DNA of 64,000 nt, from assembly GCA_028714895.1 (NCBI GenBank), contig JAQTLM010000006.1:84817-148816 (forward strand), written 5' to 3'. A program made the position numbers and the translations under genes. The notes beneath the pieces were generated by a model. That model was given only the letters and a program-made list of their open reading frames with translations, made no database searches and had not been told where the DNA came from. This document shows positions 54,610 through 62,730 of this stretch, piece after piece; position 1 is the stretch's first letter, and each line of letters opens with the position of its first letter. The DNA is from Gallionella sp. (lineage in GTDB: Bacteria > Pseudomonadota > Gammaproteobacteria > Burkholderiales > Gallionellaceae).

Positions 54610-55110
54610 TCAATCCTGGATTTGGCCGATTTCGACGAGCTTCTGTTTCAGCGCGAGCTTGTCCAATTTTTCGATGGGTAGGCTCATGAACAACTGGATA
54701 CGCCGCGCCAACTGTTCGGCAGCCTTCTTGAACGCGGCACGCTTGGCTTCATCATCCCCCTCGGCAGCCGCCGGATCGGGAATCCCCCAATGCGCGGTGG
54801 CGGGTTTGCCCGGCCAGATCGGGCAGGTTTCTCCGGCGGCGTTGTCGCATACGGTGAAGATGAAATCGAACTGCGGCGCGCCGGGCGCGGCGAACTCGTC
54901 CCAGCTTTTGCTGCGCAGCTCCGCGATGCTGTGGCCTTGTTGTTGCAGCCACTCCAGTGCGAACGGGTTGACCCGGCCTGCCGGCTTGCTGCCTGCACTG
55001 TAGGCATTGAACTTTCCCTTACCCAGCGCATTGAACAGCACCTCGCCCAGGATGCTGCGCGCGGAGTTGCCGGTGCACAGCACCAGCACGTTGTAGGTTT
55101 TATCTTGCAA
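54610..55110 (-). CDS. arsC: arsenate reductase (low-molecular-weight phosphatase type)
   Basis: ArsC reduces arsenate to arsenite. The 166-residue protein has the P-loop LVLCTGNSARSILGEVLF with the nucleophilic Cys near residue 12, and the later DFIFTVCDNAAGETCP with the further redox cysteines, typical of the thioredoxin-coupled class. The C-terminal DPAAAEGDDEAKRAAF is conserved in this group. The start is TTG at 55110 with AAGGA eight bases upstream; no ATG fits. Confidence 0.93.
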   Translation of the reverse strand: MQDKTYNVLVLCTGNSARSILGEVLFNALGKGKFNAYSAGSKPAGRVNPFALEWLQQQGHSIAELRSKSWDEFAAPGAPQFDFIFTVCDNAAGETCPIWPGKPATAHWGIPDPAAAEGDDEAKRAAFKKAAEQLARRIQLFMSLPIEKLDKLALKQKLVEIGQIQD

Positions 55111-55137
55111 GATGAATTTCCTTGTAAAGTGGGTCGA

Positions 55138-55455
55138 TTATTTATTTTCTGGCTTGCAGGCAGACAGGTTCCCGCCGCAGCAGTTTTCCGTCAGATACGC
55201 CACCATCCCGTTCATCACTGTAAAATTCGCGGCGTAATAAACAAAGCGCCCGTCCTGCCTGCTGTCCAGCAGCCCGGCATGGCTGAGCGTCTTGAAATGG
55301 AACGACAGCGTGGCCGGAGACACTTCCAGCTTTTCGGCCACCTGCCCCGCCGCCATGCCCTCCGGGCCGCACGCCACCAGCAGGCGATAAATCGCCAAAC
55401 GCGTGGGTTGCGCCAATGCCGCCAATGCCTTCACCACTTGAGCCGGTTTCATCAT
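55138..55455 (-). CDS. arsR: ArsR-family arsenic-responsive repressor
   Basis: A 105-residue winged-helix repressor. The DNA-reading helix is in VAEKLEVSPATLSFHFKTLSHAGLL, followed by the wing DSRQDGRFVYYAA. The C-terminal tail carries CCGGNLSAC (about residues 91-99), cysteines positioned like those binding As(III) in C-terminal-site ArsR proteins, instead of the CxC in the DNA helix of the R773 type. It is the first gene of the arsR-arsC-acr3 operon. Confidence 0.92.
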   Translation of the reverse strand: MMKPAQVVKALAALAQPTRLAIYRLLVACGPEGMAAGQVAEKLEVSPATLSFHFKTLSHAGLLDSRQDGRFVYYAANFTVMNGMVAYLTENCCGGNLSACKPENK

Positions 55456-55466
55456 GCTACATTTCC

Positions 55467-55479
55467 ATTGTTAAACAAT
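55467..55479. promoter_or_regulatory. candidate ArsR operator
   Basis: ATTGTTAAACAAT, a perfect odd palindrome just upstream of arsR, within the gap shared with the divergent EAL-CBS-GGDEF gene. A further pair CATTTC / GAAATG surrounds it (55460-55465 and 55484-55489). Position at the start of an autoregulated operon is the main support. Confidence 0.45.
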
Positions 55480-55631
55480 TATTGAAATGTCAGGTGCAAT
55501 TAGAACAAATATTTTTGGCAAGCGCAACGCTACTTTCCCTTAAGGCTTTAACTAATCTGCAACATCGCCTTAACCCGGCTGCAACATTCGGCAACTATCC
55601 TGCTGCGCATCCCATCCATAGGACATTTATA

Positions 55632-57404
55632 ATGAAAACGCTTCAGGGCATACTCAGCCAGCGCAATCTTTCCGCACTGTTTCAGCCGATCATGGATCTT
55701 TCCGGCGGCACGTTTCTGGGCTTCGAGGGGCTGATACGCGGCCCGGCTGACAGCCCGCTGCATTCGCCGATCAACTTATTCGCCGCTGCAAAACAGCAAG
55801 GGCTGTCCCTGGAAGTGGAAATGCTGTGCCGGCAGATTGTGCTGGAATCCTTTGCCGCCCAGAATTTGCCCGGCAAGCTATTTCTGAACGTCAGCCCGGA
55901 AGCGTTGACCCACCCCAGCTTCAAAAACGGACAAACGCTGGCCTATCTTGAAAATCTCGGCATTAACCCGAAACGGGTCATCATCGAAATCACCGAGAAT
56001 CAGCCCACTTTCGACTTCGAAGGGATGCGCAACGCGCTGTTGCACTACCGCAACATGGGATTCCAGATTGCGATAGACGATTTGGGCGAAGGCTTTTCGA
56101 GTTTGCGGTTGTGGTCCGAATTACGCCCTGAATTTGTAAAGATAGATATGCATTTCGTGCAGGGCGTCAATGCCGACCCGCTCAAGCAGCAGTTTATAAG
56201 GTCCATCCAAAGCATCGCATTAAGCTCCGGCACGCAGGTGATTGCGGAAGGGATCGAGACAGATGCCGAATTCAGGGTGATACGGGATATCGGCATCGCT
56301 TGCGGGCAGGGTTATTTTATTGCCCGCCCCAATCCCGTCCCGCCGCTGAACCCGCCCGCCGAAGTCGGCTGCCTGATCAACACCAACTGCGCCGTCGAAC
56401 AACCCTATAGCAGCAGACGCAGCATCACGGTGGAAGCGCTGTTGCGTTATGTGGAGCCGTTCCATCCGGATACCGAAACTGAAAAAATATTCGCCTGTTT
56501 TTCCACAAATAAGGAATTGCGCGCCATTCCTGTCGTCAAGCATGGACGCCCGGTCGGATTGATTAACCGGTATGAGTTTGTGGACAGTTTTGCGAAGCCT
56601 TTCCAACGTGAACTGCTCGGTAAAAAACCTTGCAAAGACATGATGAATGCAGATCCATTGATGGTGGAAAAATCCACTCCCATACATGAATTAAGCATGT
56701 TCCTGAGTGAATCAGGAGTCGAGCATTTTACCGACGGCTTCATCATTACCGAACAAGGCCGTTACATCGGGTTCGGCACCGGGCAGGACCTGTTGCGCGA
56801 AATCACCAACGCACAGATCGAAACCGCACGTTACGCCAATCCATTAACCTTACTGCCCGGCAATGTCCCCATCAATGAGCACATCGATTTTTTACTTCAA
56901 ACCGGCAAATCATTCGCCGTCTGTTATGGCGACCTGGACAATTTCAAACCCTTCAACGATGTGTATGGCTACCGCAAAGGCGATGAGATGATCCAATTCA
57001 CCGGCAAGCTGCTCAACAATGTCTGCGACCCCCAACACGATTTTATTGGGCATATCGGTGGCGACGATTTTATCCTTGTCATGCAAAGTGCAGATTGGGA
57101 GAAGCGCTGCAGCCAAGCCCTGACTTCCTTCGCGCAAACCTCCTTGGTGTTATTTGAAGCAAGGCATCGTTCTACCGGCGGCTACTCAAGCGAAGACCGT
57201 CAAGGCCGTGTTATTCACCACCCGCTGCCCACGCTCTCGATTGGCGTAATCTGGGCTACCGCAGAATTATTCCACTCGCACCATGAAATAGCTGAAGCCG
57301 CCACAGCCTCCAAAAAAATGGCCAAGAAAAAACCGGGCAACAGCCTGTTCATCGAGCGGCGCGAATTACCGCAGCCCGAAATGGCAGCAGTCCATTATGG
57401 ATAA
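55632..57404 (+). CDS. EAL-CBS-GGDEF signalling protein
   Basis: A 590-residue cytoplasmic protein without membrane segments. The N-terminal EAL domain (about 1-235) keeps FEGLIRG, LNVSPEAL, the Asp pair in IDDLGEGFSSLRLW, KIDMHF and VIAEGIET, so phosphodiesterase activity is plausible. A CBS pair follows (about 260-390), then a GGDEF domain with the active-type signature HIGGDDFILVM; no RxxD inhibitory site is seen upstream. It may therefore have either activity, with adenine nucleotide sensing by CBS. Its end overlaps plsC by eight bases. The ATG at 55632 was chosen because the open frame upstream overlaps the arsR promoter. Confidence 0.88.
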   Translation: MKTLQGILSQRNLSALFQPIMDLSGGTFLGFEGLIRGPADSPLHSPINLFAAAKQQGLSLEVEMLCRQIVLESFAAQNLPGKLFLNVSPEALTHPSFKNGQTLAYLENLGINPKRVIIEITENQPTFDFEGMRNALLHYRNMGFQIAIDDLGEGFSSLRLWSELRPEFVKIDMHFVQGVNADPLKQQFIRSIQSIALSSGTQVIAEGIETDAEFRVIRDIGIACGQGYFIARPNPVPPLNPPAEVGCLINTNCAVEQPYSSRRSITVEALLRYVEPFHPDTETEKIFACFSTNKELRAIPVVKHGRPVGLINRYEFVDSFAKPFQRELLGKKPCKDMMNADPLMVEKSTPIHELSMFLSESGVEHFTDGFIITEQGRYIGFGTGQDLLREITNAQIETARYANPLTLLPGNVPINEHIDFLLQTGKSFAVCYGDLDNFKPFNDVYGYRKGDEMIQFTGKLLNNVCDPQHDFIGHIGGDDFILVMQSADWEKRCSQALTSFAQTSLVLFEARHRSTGGYSSEDRQGRVIHHPLPTLSIGVIWATAELFHSHHEIAEAATASKKMAKKKPGNSLFIERRELPQPEMAAVHYG

Positions 57405-58263
57405 GCGCCCGCCGAATATGCCGGCCAGCGTGTTCCGGAGCATCCGTCTCGCCATGCACCTTTTTTATGCGGTGCTGCTGGCAATTTTTTATCCGCATCT
57501 AAATCAGACGAAACGCCGCCGCATCCTGAAAACCTGGAGCCGACAACTGCTGGATATTCTCAATATCGGCATTCGTACCGAGGGACAATGGCCCGTGCGC
57601 GGCGAGGGCGGCTACCTGGTAGTTGCCAATCATGTCTCATGGTTGGACATTTTTGTGCTAAACGCAATATATCCATCACGCTTTATTGCCAAGGCTGAAG
57701 TGCGCAACTGGCCGCTCATCGGCTGGCTATGCAAACGCGGCAATACCATCTTCATCGAACGCGCCATGCGCCAGGATGCCGCATCGATCAATCAGCGCGT
57801 CAGCTTCCTGCTTGAACAGGGCATTTGTGTCGGATTGTTTCCGGAAGGCACTACGACAGACGGCAAACAGGTCGGGCATTTCCACTCGGCGCTCATCCAG
57901 CCTGCGATTGATGCCAGCGCAATGCTTTGCCCAATCGCCCTGCGCTACCAGAATACGAACGGGAAACAAAGCAGCGCGGCCATCTTCACCGGTGACATGA
58001 CGCTATCCCGATCCATCTGGCGCATCCTGCGCAGCCCGCGTTTCGATGCCTTGCTGGTCTTCACTCCTGCACTGGCGACCGCCGGTGGGAATCGCAGGGT
58101 GCTGGCGCGCGCCGCGCAAGAAGCTATTGCACAAAGTCTGCAAACTAATGGCGCTGCCCGGCAAACAGCCGCTCAGCAGGAATCTTCAGCTTTTCCGCAA
58201 ACCATGCTTTCATCACAATCGGCTTATGCGCTACTCCTCAATTCAAATTTCGCGGACGATTAA
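57397..58263 (+). CDS. 1-acyl-sn-glycerol-3-phosphate acyltransferase (PlsC/OlsA-like)
   Basis: A 288-residue membrane-bound acyltransferase with one N-terminal membrane helix. The catalytic HX4D is NHVSWLDIF (about residue 78), and the substrate motif is LFPEGTTTDG. Enzymes of this kind make phosphatidic acid, or in the ornithine-lipid pathway add the second acyl group (OlsA). An OlsB-type gene lies 3.6 kb downstream, which favours the OlsA role, though this is inference. Translation is probably coupled to the EAL-CBS-GGDEF gene it overlaps. Confidence 0.88.
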   Translation: MDKRPPNMPASVFRSIRLAMHLFYAVLLAIFYPHLNQTKRRRILKTWSRQLLDILNIGIRTEGQWPVRGEGGYLVVANHVSWLDIFVLNAIYPSRFIAKAEVRNWPLIGWLCKRGNTIFIERAMRQDAASINQRVSFLLEQGICVGLFPEGTTTDGKQVGHFHSALIQPAIDASAMLCPIALRYQNTNGKQSSAAIFTGDMTLSRSIWRILRSPRFDALLVFTPALATAGGNRRVLARAAQEAIAQSLQTNGAARQTAAQQESSAFPQTMLSSQSAYALLLNSNFADD

Positions 58264-58297
58264 GAGGCAAGGGAAATTTAGAAGATTTTGCCGCACA

Positions 58298-58315
58298 CAT
58301 CACATTGCCGTCACA
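58298..58315 (+). promoter_or_regulatory. candidate Pho box upstream of psiE
   Basis: CATCACATTGCCGTCACA: two TCA-centred half-sites spaced exactly 11 bases apart, 24 bases before the psiE ATG. It resembles the PhoB consensus but is a weak match to CTGTCAT; the function of psiE supports it. Confidence 0.45.
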
Positions 58316-58339
58316 AATCCCGCGTAGGATTAAGGTGCC

Positions 58340-58834
58340 ATGATTATTTCCGCCACAAAAACTTTTGATCGCGTAATAAGCCTGATATTCGGCGTGCTGC
58401 TGCTATTTATTACCTTTGGGGTTATTGTCGGCGTCGTTCATTTATTCTTGCAACTCGGCGATCTGGTAATGAATACCGATATCACACGCCACTACGTCCG
58501 CATTGTTGCTGACGTATTGACCTTGTTCGTACTGATCGAGCTTTCGCGCTCCGTTGTCTCTCATTTCAGCGAACATCGTTTGCGACTGACCTTTATCATA
58601 GACGCCGGCATTGTGTTCGTCCTGCGCGAAATCATGCTTAAACTGTTTGAGCAAAAAATTTTACCGGATGAGGTTTACGCCTTGAGTGCGCTGCTGTTCG
58701 TATTGGGCAGCCTGCGCACCGCATCGGTGCTGGTCTATCAGCGCGAACAGCTGCTGTCAAAGGAGCGCATGCAAGGCTTGCTCCAACCGCCGCCGGACAC
58801 CCTCCACGAAACCGGAATTAGCAGATCAAGTTAG
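58340..58834 (+). CDS. psiE: PsiE-family phosphate-starvation-inducible membrane protein
   Basis: A 164-residue protein with four predicted membrane helices (about 12-35, 55-75, 85-108, 115-130). The sequence from FDRVISLIFGVLLLFITFGVI through VADVLTLFVLIELSR to DAGIVFVLREIMLKLF follows the PsiE family. Its molecular role is unknown; the E. coli gene is induced under phosphate limitation. TAAGGTG precedes the ATG. Confidence 0.85.
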   Translation: MIISATKTFDRVISLIFGVLLLFITFGVIVGVVHLFLQLGDLVMNTDITRHYVRIVADVLTLFVLIELSRSVVSHFSEHRLRLTFIIDAGIVFVLREIMLKLFEQKILPDEVYALSALLFVLGSLRTASVLVYQREQLLSKERMQGLLQPPPDTLHETGISRSS

Positions 58835-58838
58835 CGCA

Positions 58839-58873
58839 GCATAACCTGGTTACGCATGCGTGCCAGGTTATGC
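58839..58873. repeat. palindrome after psiE, possible terminator
   Basis: An 11-base perfect stem GCATAACCTGG / CCAGGTTATGC encloses ACGCATGCGT, itself a palindrome. There is no T-tract. It lies immediately after psiE and probably ends or stabilises that transcript. Confidence 0.6.
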
Positions 58874-58939
58874 GACAAGCCGCCAATCCGACCGAAACCA
58901 TCCATCAATCTGTTCCCATATCAGCCACCAAAGCAGCAA

Positions 58940-58968
58940 TTTCACAAACTCTTCATGTTTCCGTCATC
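58940..58968 (+). promoter_or_regulatory. candidate Pho box, duplicated copy upstream of plcP
   Basis: TTTCACA-AACT-CTTCATG-TTTC-CGTCATC: three seven-base half-sites with 11-base periodicity, followed 23 bases later by AATAACCT as a possible -10 (near 58987). It is nearly the same as the site upstream of the OlsB-like gene (61770-61798), from which it seems to be a duplicate. Confidence 0.6.
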
Positions 58969-59025
58969 GCACTGCAACAGGGAGTCAATAACCTACATGC
59001 ATTCTCAACCAATCCGGGAGATGCA

Positions 59026-59208
59026 ATGCCGGAACTCGTCCGACAAACTCAACCCGCAATTCAACGACGCCCGATAACCGGCATGGCAACTCACGTCCAG
59101 CGGCAATTTGATGATCTTGCGCGCATGCGTATCGAGCGCGATAGAGCAACCAGACATGCGCGCTGCGTATCCCTGCGAAGGTTTTACGACGCAAATGAAA
59201 CTGCGTAA
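59026..59208 (+). pseudogene. decayed duplicate of the olsB-like 5' end
   Basis: A 60-codon frame beginning MPELVRQTQPAIQRRPITG, which aligns with MLELNRQNQVVAQRRLITS of the OlsB-like protein at 61856. Similarity also covers about 110 bases of upstream sequence, including the Pho-box-like repeats, ribosome-binding site and spacing. After about 25 codons the protein diverges and stops. The remainder of the gap 58835-59255 has no gene. Whether the short frame is translated is unknown; I treat it as a remnant that may still provide the promoter for plcP. Confidence 0.65.
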
Positions 59209-59255
59209 ATGGCCAACAGGTTTACTGTTCGGATGATGCATTTTAAATTCCGCAA

Positions 59256-60017
59256 ATGACACAAGTCAGGTCAATATTCCTTTCCGATATTCACCTTGGA
59301 ACCAGGGCCTGCCAAGCAGACCGTTTGCTCGATTTCCTGAAAGAATACTCATCTGAGAATATTTTTCTACTCGGCGATATCGTTGATTTATGGGCGATGA
59401 ACCGGGGCGGCATCCACTGGACGCCAGCCCAGAATACGATAGTGCAAAAGCTGCTCCGGCGCGCGCGGCACGGCGACAAGATTTTTTTCATTCCGGGCAA
59501 CCACGATGAGGCCATGCGCGAATATGTGGGCACATCATTTGGCGATGTTGTGGTTACACGCGAGATTGTGCATATCGCCGCTGATGGCCGCCGCTATTTG
59601 TTATTGCATGGCGACGAATTCGACCAGGTGACGCGCCATTACAGGTGGGTAGCCATCCTGGGCGACAAGTCGTACAACATTCTGGTGAGCCTGAATATTT
59701 ATTTATCATGGCTACGCAGGACTTTTCGGCGCCCCGGATACTGGTCGCTTGCCGGCTATGCCAAGCGCAAGATAAAAACTGCCGTCAATTTCATCTTCAA
59801 TTTTGAGGACTCGGTTATTCACCATATCCGCGAGCGCAAGCTGGATGGCGCGATTTGCGGCCATATCCATTGGCCGATGATAAAGGAGGTCGGTGGACTC
59901 TTGTATTTAAACTGTGGCGACTGGGTGGATAGCTGTACTGCAATCGTTGAACATCTTGACGGGCGCATGGAGCTGATTGAGTGGAACGCCAACCGTAATT
60001 CTGCCGCCGGACTATAG
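59256..60017 (+). CDS. plcP: PlcP-type metallophosphoesterase (phospholipase C-like)
   Basis: A 253-residue calcineurin-like phosphoesterase related to LpxH. Metal ligands are visible in FLSDIHLGT, LLGDIVDLW, PGNHDEAM, LLHGDEFD and ICGHIHWP. This long LpxH-like group with KSYNILVSLNIYLSWLRRTF includes PlcP, which cleaves phosphatidylcholine and related phospholipids to diacylglycerol during phosphate limitation. A downstream diacylglycerol kinase and glycosyltransferase support lipid recycling. No strong ribosome-binding site is seen before the ATG. A role in lipid A synthesis (true LpxH) is the main alternative, but the context favours PlcP. Confidence 0.78.
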   Translation: MTQVRSIFLSDIHLGTRACQADRLLDFLKEYSSENIFLLGDIVDLWAMNRGGIHWTPAQNTIVQKLLRRARHGDKIFFIPGNHDEAMREYVGTSFGDVVVTREIVHIAADGRRYLLLHGDEFDQVTRHYRWVAILGDKSYNILVSLNIYLSWLRRTFRRPGYWSLAGYAKRKIKTAVNFIFNFEDSVIHHIRERKLDGAICGHIHWPMIKEVGGLLYLNCGDWVDSCTAIVEHLDGRMELIEWNANRNSAAGL

Positions 60018-60024
60018 ACGACTT

Positions 60025-60393
60025 ATGGAAAGTCCTTACAAAGGTAAAACCGGGTTCAAACGTTTATTGAATGCTTTTCAATATTCCTGCTCGGGCATCA
60101 AGGAGGCATATCGGAATGAGGATGCCTTTCGCCAGGAGGTGTTGCTGGCGGCCATCATGTTGCCGCTCGCGTTCTGGCTTGATTCGCCGGCCATTGGGCG
60201 CACCCTTCTGATAGGCAGCGTACTACTGCTGCTCATCGTCGAGTTGCTGAACTCGGCTATTGAAGCTGCGGTTGACCGTATCTCGCTGGATGACCACAGG
60301 CTTGCCAAGCGCGCCAAGGACATCGGCAGTGCTGCGGTGCTCATTACCATCGTTAACCTTGCAGTGACCTGGATGCTGGTTTTATCAGGCTGA
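60025..60393 (+). CDS. dgkA: diacylglycerol kinase
   Basis: DgkA phosphorylates diacylglycerol to phosphatidic acid in the inner membrane. The protein is 122 residues, the usual length, with three membrane helices. The N-terminal amphipathic part GFKRLLNAFQYSCSGIKEAYRNEDAFRQE and the catalytic ELLNSAIEAAVDRIS segment are diagnostic. It begins seven bases after the PlcP stop, so diacylglycerol released by PlcP could be re-used by DgkA. The ATG at 60025 is preferred; upstream in-frame starts overlap plcP. Confidence 0.94.
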   Translation: MESPYKGKTGFKRLLNAFQYSCSGIKEAYRNEDAFRQEVLLAAIMLPLAFWLDSPAIGRTLLIGSVLLLLIVELLNSAIEAAVDRISLDDHRLAKRAKDIGSAAVLITIVNLAVTWMLVLSG

Positions 60394-60433
60394 CAGGCAT
60401 GGCTCCCATTCGCCAACACTACGGCTCCCGGCT

Positions 60434-61594
60434 ATGAAAATCCTGTTTATATCCGACGTATATTTCCCGCGCATCAACGGCGTTTCGACTTCCATTGAAA
60501 CTTTCCGGCACGAGCTGCGCGAACTCGGCCACACGGTACATCTGATCGCGCCGGATTATATGGCGCCCAGCGCGGATGAAAGCGACATCATGCGGGTGCC
60601 TTCCCGCCAGCTGCCATTTGATCCCGAGGATCGGCTGATGAAGTTCAACCGTGTGATGGCGCACCTCAAAAAACTGCGCGGCGAGCATTACGACATCATC
60701 CACATCCAGACGCCATTCGTGGCGCATTACATCGGCATCAAACTATCCCGTTTGCTGGACATTCCATGCATAGAAACCTACCACACATTTTTCGAAGAAT
60801 ATCTCCACCATTACATTCCGTTTTTACCCAAAGTGGTAATGGGGGCGGCGGCTCGTCGCTTCTCCCGGCATCAAGGCAACAGCCTTGCAGGGATGGTGGT
60901 TCCCTCCGGCCCCATGATGGAGGTGTTGCGCCGCTATGGTGTGACGACTCGCGCGGAAATCATACCTACCGGCCTCGAACCGGAAAGCTTCATGCGGGGC
61001 GATGGAGCCGCTTTCCGCAGCAAATATGGCATAGCGGAGGAAAGACCTGTACTGCTTTTCGTCGGGCGTGTCGCGCACGAAAAGAACATCGGATTTCTAC
61101 TGCAAGTGGTTGACCGTGTCAGGCATGACATCCCGGAAGTGCTATTGCTGATTGCCGGCGAAGGCCCCGCACGCGATGGGCTGGAGAATGAAGCCGACGC
61201 GCTTGGGCTGGCTGAAAATGTCATGTTTATCGGCTACCTTGATCGCCATACCGAACTTAATAATTGTTATCGCTCCGCTGATATTTTTGTATTTTCATCG
61301 AAGACAGAAACCCAGGGGCTGGTTTTGCTGGAAGCAATGGCACAAAGCGTGCCGGTAGTATCCATCGCTGAAATGGGAACTCGTGATGTCTTGCGTGAAG
61401 GTTGCGGCGCCTGGATAGCCAAGGAGGAGCTGGAAGATTTTTCCGCCAAGGTTATCGCGATGCTGGGAGATGACCATGCCCGCATCCAACTGGGGGAAGC
61501 AGGATGCGATTATGCGCATGGTTGGTTGGCTGGCAAGCTGGCTGAGCGAATGCTGGCTTTTTACGAATCCATAATTGCACGTCACAGGCCATGA
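60434..61594 (+). CDS. GT4-family glycosyltransferase, likely glycolipid synthase
   Basis: A 386-residue GT-B fold enzyme. The N-terminal MKILFISDVYFPRINGVSTSIETFRHEL resembles diacylglycerol glycosyltransferases (MgtA, SqdX and the Agt proteins induced by phosphate starvation). The C-terminal half has LLFVGRVAHEKNI and the catalytic EX7E-type motif in SSKTETQGLVLLEAMAQSVPVV. The neighbouring PlcP and DgkA suggest that diacylglycerol is the acceptor; sugar donor is unknown. It starts 40 bases after dgkA. Confidence 0.85.
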   Translation: MKILFISDVYFPRINGVSTSIETFRHELRELGHTVHLIAPDYMAPSADESDIMRVPSRQLPFDPEDRLMKFNRVMAHLKKLRGEHYDIIHIQTPFVAHYIGIKLSRLLDIPCIETYHTFFEEYLHHYIPFLPKVVMGAAARRFSRHQGNSLAGMVVPSGPMMEVLRRYGVTTRAEIIPTGLEPESFMRGDGAAFRSKYGIAEERPVLLFVGRVAHEKNIGFLLQVVDRVRHDIPEVLLLIAGEGPARDGLENEADALGLAENVMFIGYLDRHTELNNCYRSADIFVFSSKTETQGLVLLEAMAQSVPVVSIAEMGTRDVLREGCGAWIAKEELEDFSAKVIAMLGDDHARIQLGEAGCDYAHGWLAGKLAERMLAFYESIIARHRP

Positions 61595-61769
61595 GCGGCT
61601 CCGCCCGGTGCATGTAATTCACTCGTCAACGGGGCTAAAGGCATTCAGGCTCACCGGTATAATATACGGGTAAGTTTTGATTCGGATATCCCCGGCAGCA
61701 ACCTGCTTGGCAGGGGCGCGGCGCACCGTGCCCATGCTTATTAATCTGAACCAACTACCCAAGCAGCGA

Positions 61770-61798
61770 TTTCACAAACATTTCATATTCCCGTCATC
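61770..61798 (+). promoter_or_regulatory. candidate Pho box upstream of the OlsB-like gene
   Basis: TTTCACA-AACA-TTTCATA-TTCC-CGTCATC: three half-sites at exact 11-base spacing, followed by GATAACCT (61816-61823) as a possible -10. The ATG lies 57 bases past the box. The rest of the gap 61595-61769 holds no gene; TATAAT at 61658-61663 has no matching -35. Confidence 0.65.
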
Positions 61799-61855
61799 GC
61801 GCAGCAACAAGGTTTCGATAACCTGCACACATCTTCAACCAACCAGGGGGATGCA

Positions 61856-62629
61856 ATGCTGGAACTCAACCGACAAAATCAAGTTGTTGCTCAACGCCGT
61901 TTAATCACCAGCCTGGCGCACAGCGAGGCGGAAGTATTAGAGGCGCAACGTTTGCGCTACAAGGTGTTTGCCGAAGAAATGGGCGCAAATCTACCCAGCG
62001 CGAAGGAAGGACTCGACCGCGATATTTTCGACAAATACTGCGAGCATTTATTGGTGCGCGAAAGCGACGGTAACAAAGTGGTCGGCACCTACCGCATACT
62101 TTCTCCCGATCAGGCGCAGAAAATCGGCGGCTACTATTCACAGACCGAGTTCGACTTGACCCGCTTACTGCACCTTGGCGACCGTATGGTAGAAGTGGGT
62201 CGTTCCTGCGTGCATTGGGATTACCGCGACGGCGCGACCATCACCCAGCTATGGAGCGGCCTCGCACAATACATGCAGCAAAGCGGCTGCGAATACATGA
62301 TCGGTTGCGCAAGCATCAGCATCGCGGACGGCGGACACGTCGCGGCCAGCATCTACCGCAAGCTGCATCGCATCTATGCAGCACCCATCGAATACAGCGT
62401 ATTTCCCCGTAACCCGCTGCCGCTGCATGCGCTGAACCAATACCTCGACGCGCCGATTCCGCCGTTGATCAAAGGCTATCTGCGTCTTGGGGCTTATATC
62501 TGCGGCGAACCGGCATGGGATGCGGAATTCAATACCGCTGACCTGTTCATTCTGCTGCCGATGTCGCGCATGAGCAGCCGCTATGCCAAACACTTTCTCA
62601 AAGTATCAGAACATTTTCTCAAGATGTAA
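61856..62629 (+). CDS. olsB: OlsB-type N-acyltransferase (GNAT fold)
   Basis: A 257-residue acyltransferase of the family making lyso-ornithine lipid from ornithine and acyl-ACP. Key segments are AQRLRYKVFAEEMGA at the N-terminus, then VVGTYRIL, MVEVGRSCVHWDYRDGATI and LWSGLAQYMQQSGCEYMIGCASI. The C-terminal GYLRLGAYICGEPAWDAEFNTADLFILLPM completes the fold. Together with the PlsC/OlsA-like gene it could make phosphorus-free ornithine lipids. GGGGGATGCA precedes the ATG. The amino acid acceptor is not proven; other aminolipids are possible. Confidence 0.82.
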   Translation: MLELNRQNQVVAQRRLITSLAHSEAEVLEAQRLRYKVFAEEMGANLPSAKEGLDRDIFDKYCEHLLVRESDGNKVVGTYRILSPDQAQKIGGYYSQTEFDLTRLLHLGDRMVEVGRSCVHWDYRDGATITQLWSGLAQYMQQSGCEYMIGCASISIADGGHVAASIYRKLHRIYAAPIEYSVFPRNPLPLHALNQYLDAPIPPLIKGYLRLGAYICGEPAWDAEFNTADLFILLPMSRMSSRYAKHFLKVSEHFLKM

Positions 62630-62730
62630 TCCATCCCATTAACCGATTCAATAAGCATCAAGAGTGAAAATACAGCCTGAATCCGCGGGTAGTTATTGGG
62701 TTATGCAGGACTAATTACAAAGGATTGACG

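Noticed and set aside
58870..59208. A 112-codon frame upstream of plcP taken as a new gene
   Set aside because: Its first half covers the duplicated promoter region and its second half is a decayed olsB start; only the 60-codon part from 59026 has a proper start context.
59256..60017. Assignment of the metallophosphoesterase as lipid A enzyme LpxH
   Set aside because: Motifs are shared, but the neighbouring dgkA, lipid glycosyltransferase, psiE and olsB-like genes fit PlcP better; not fully excluded.
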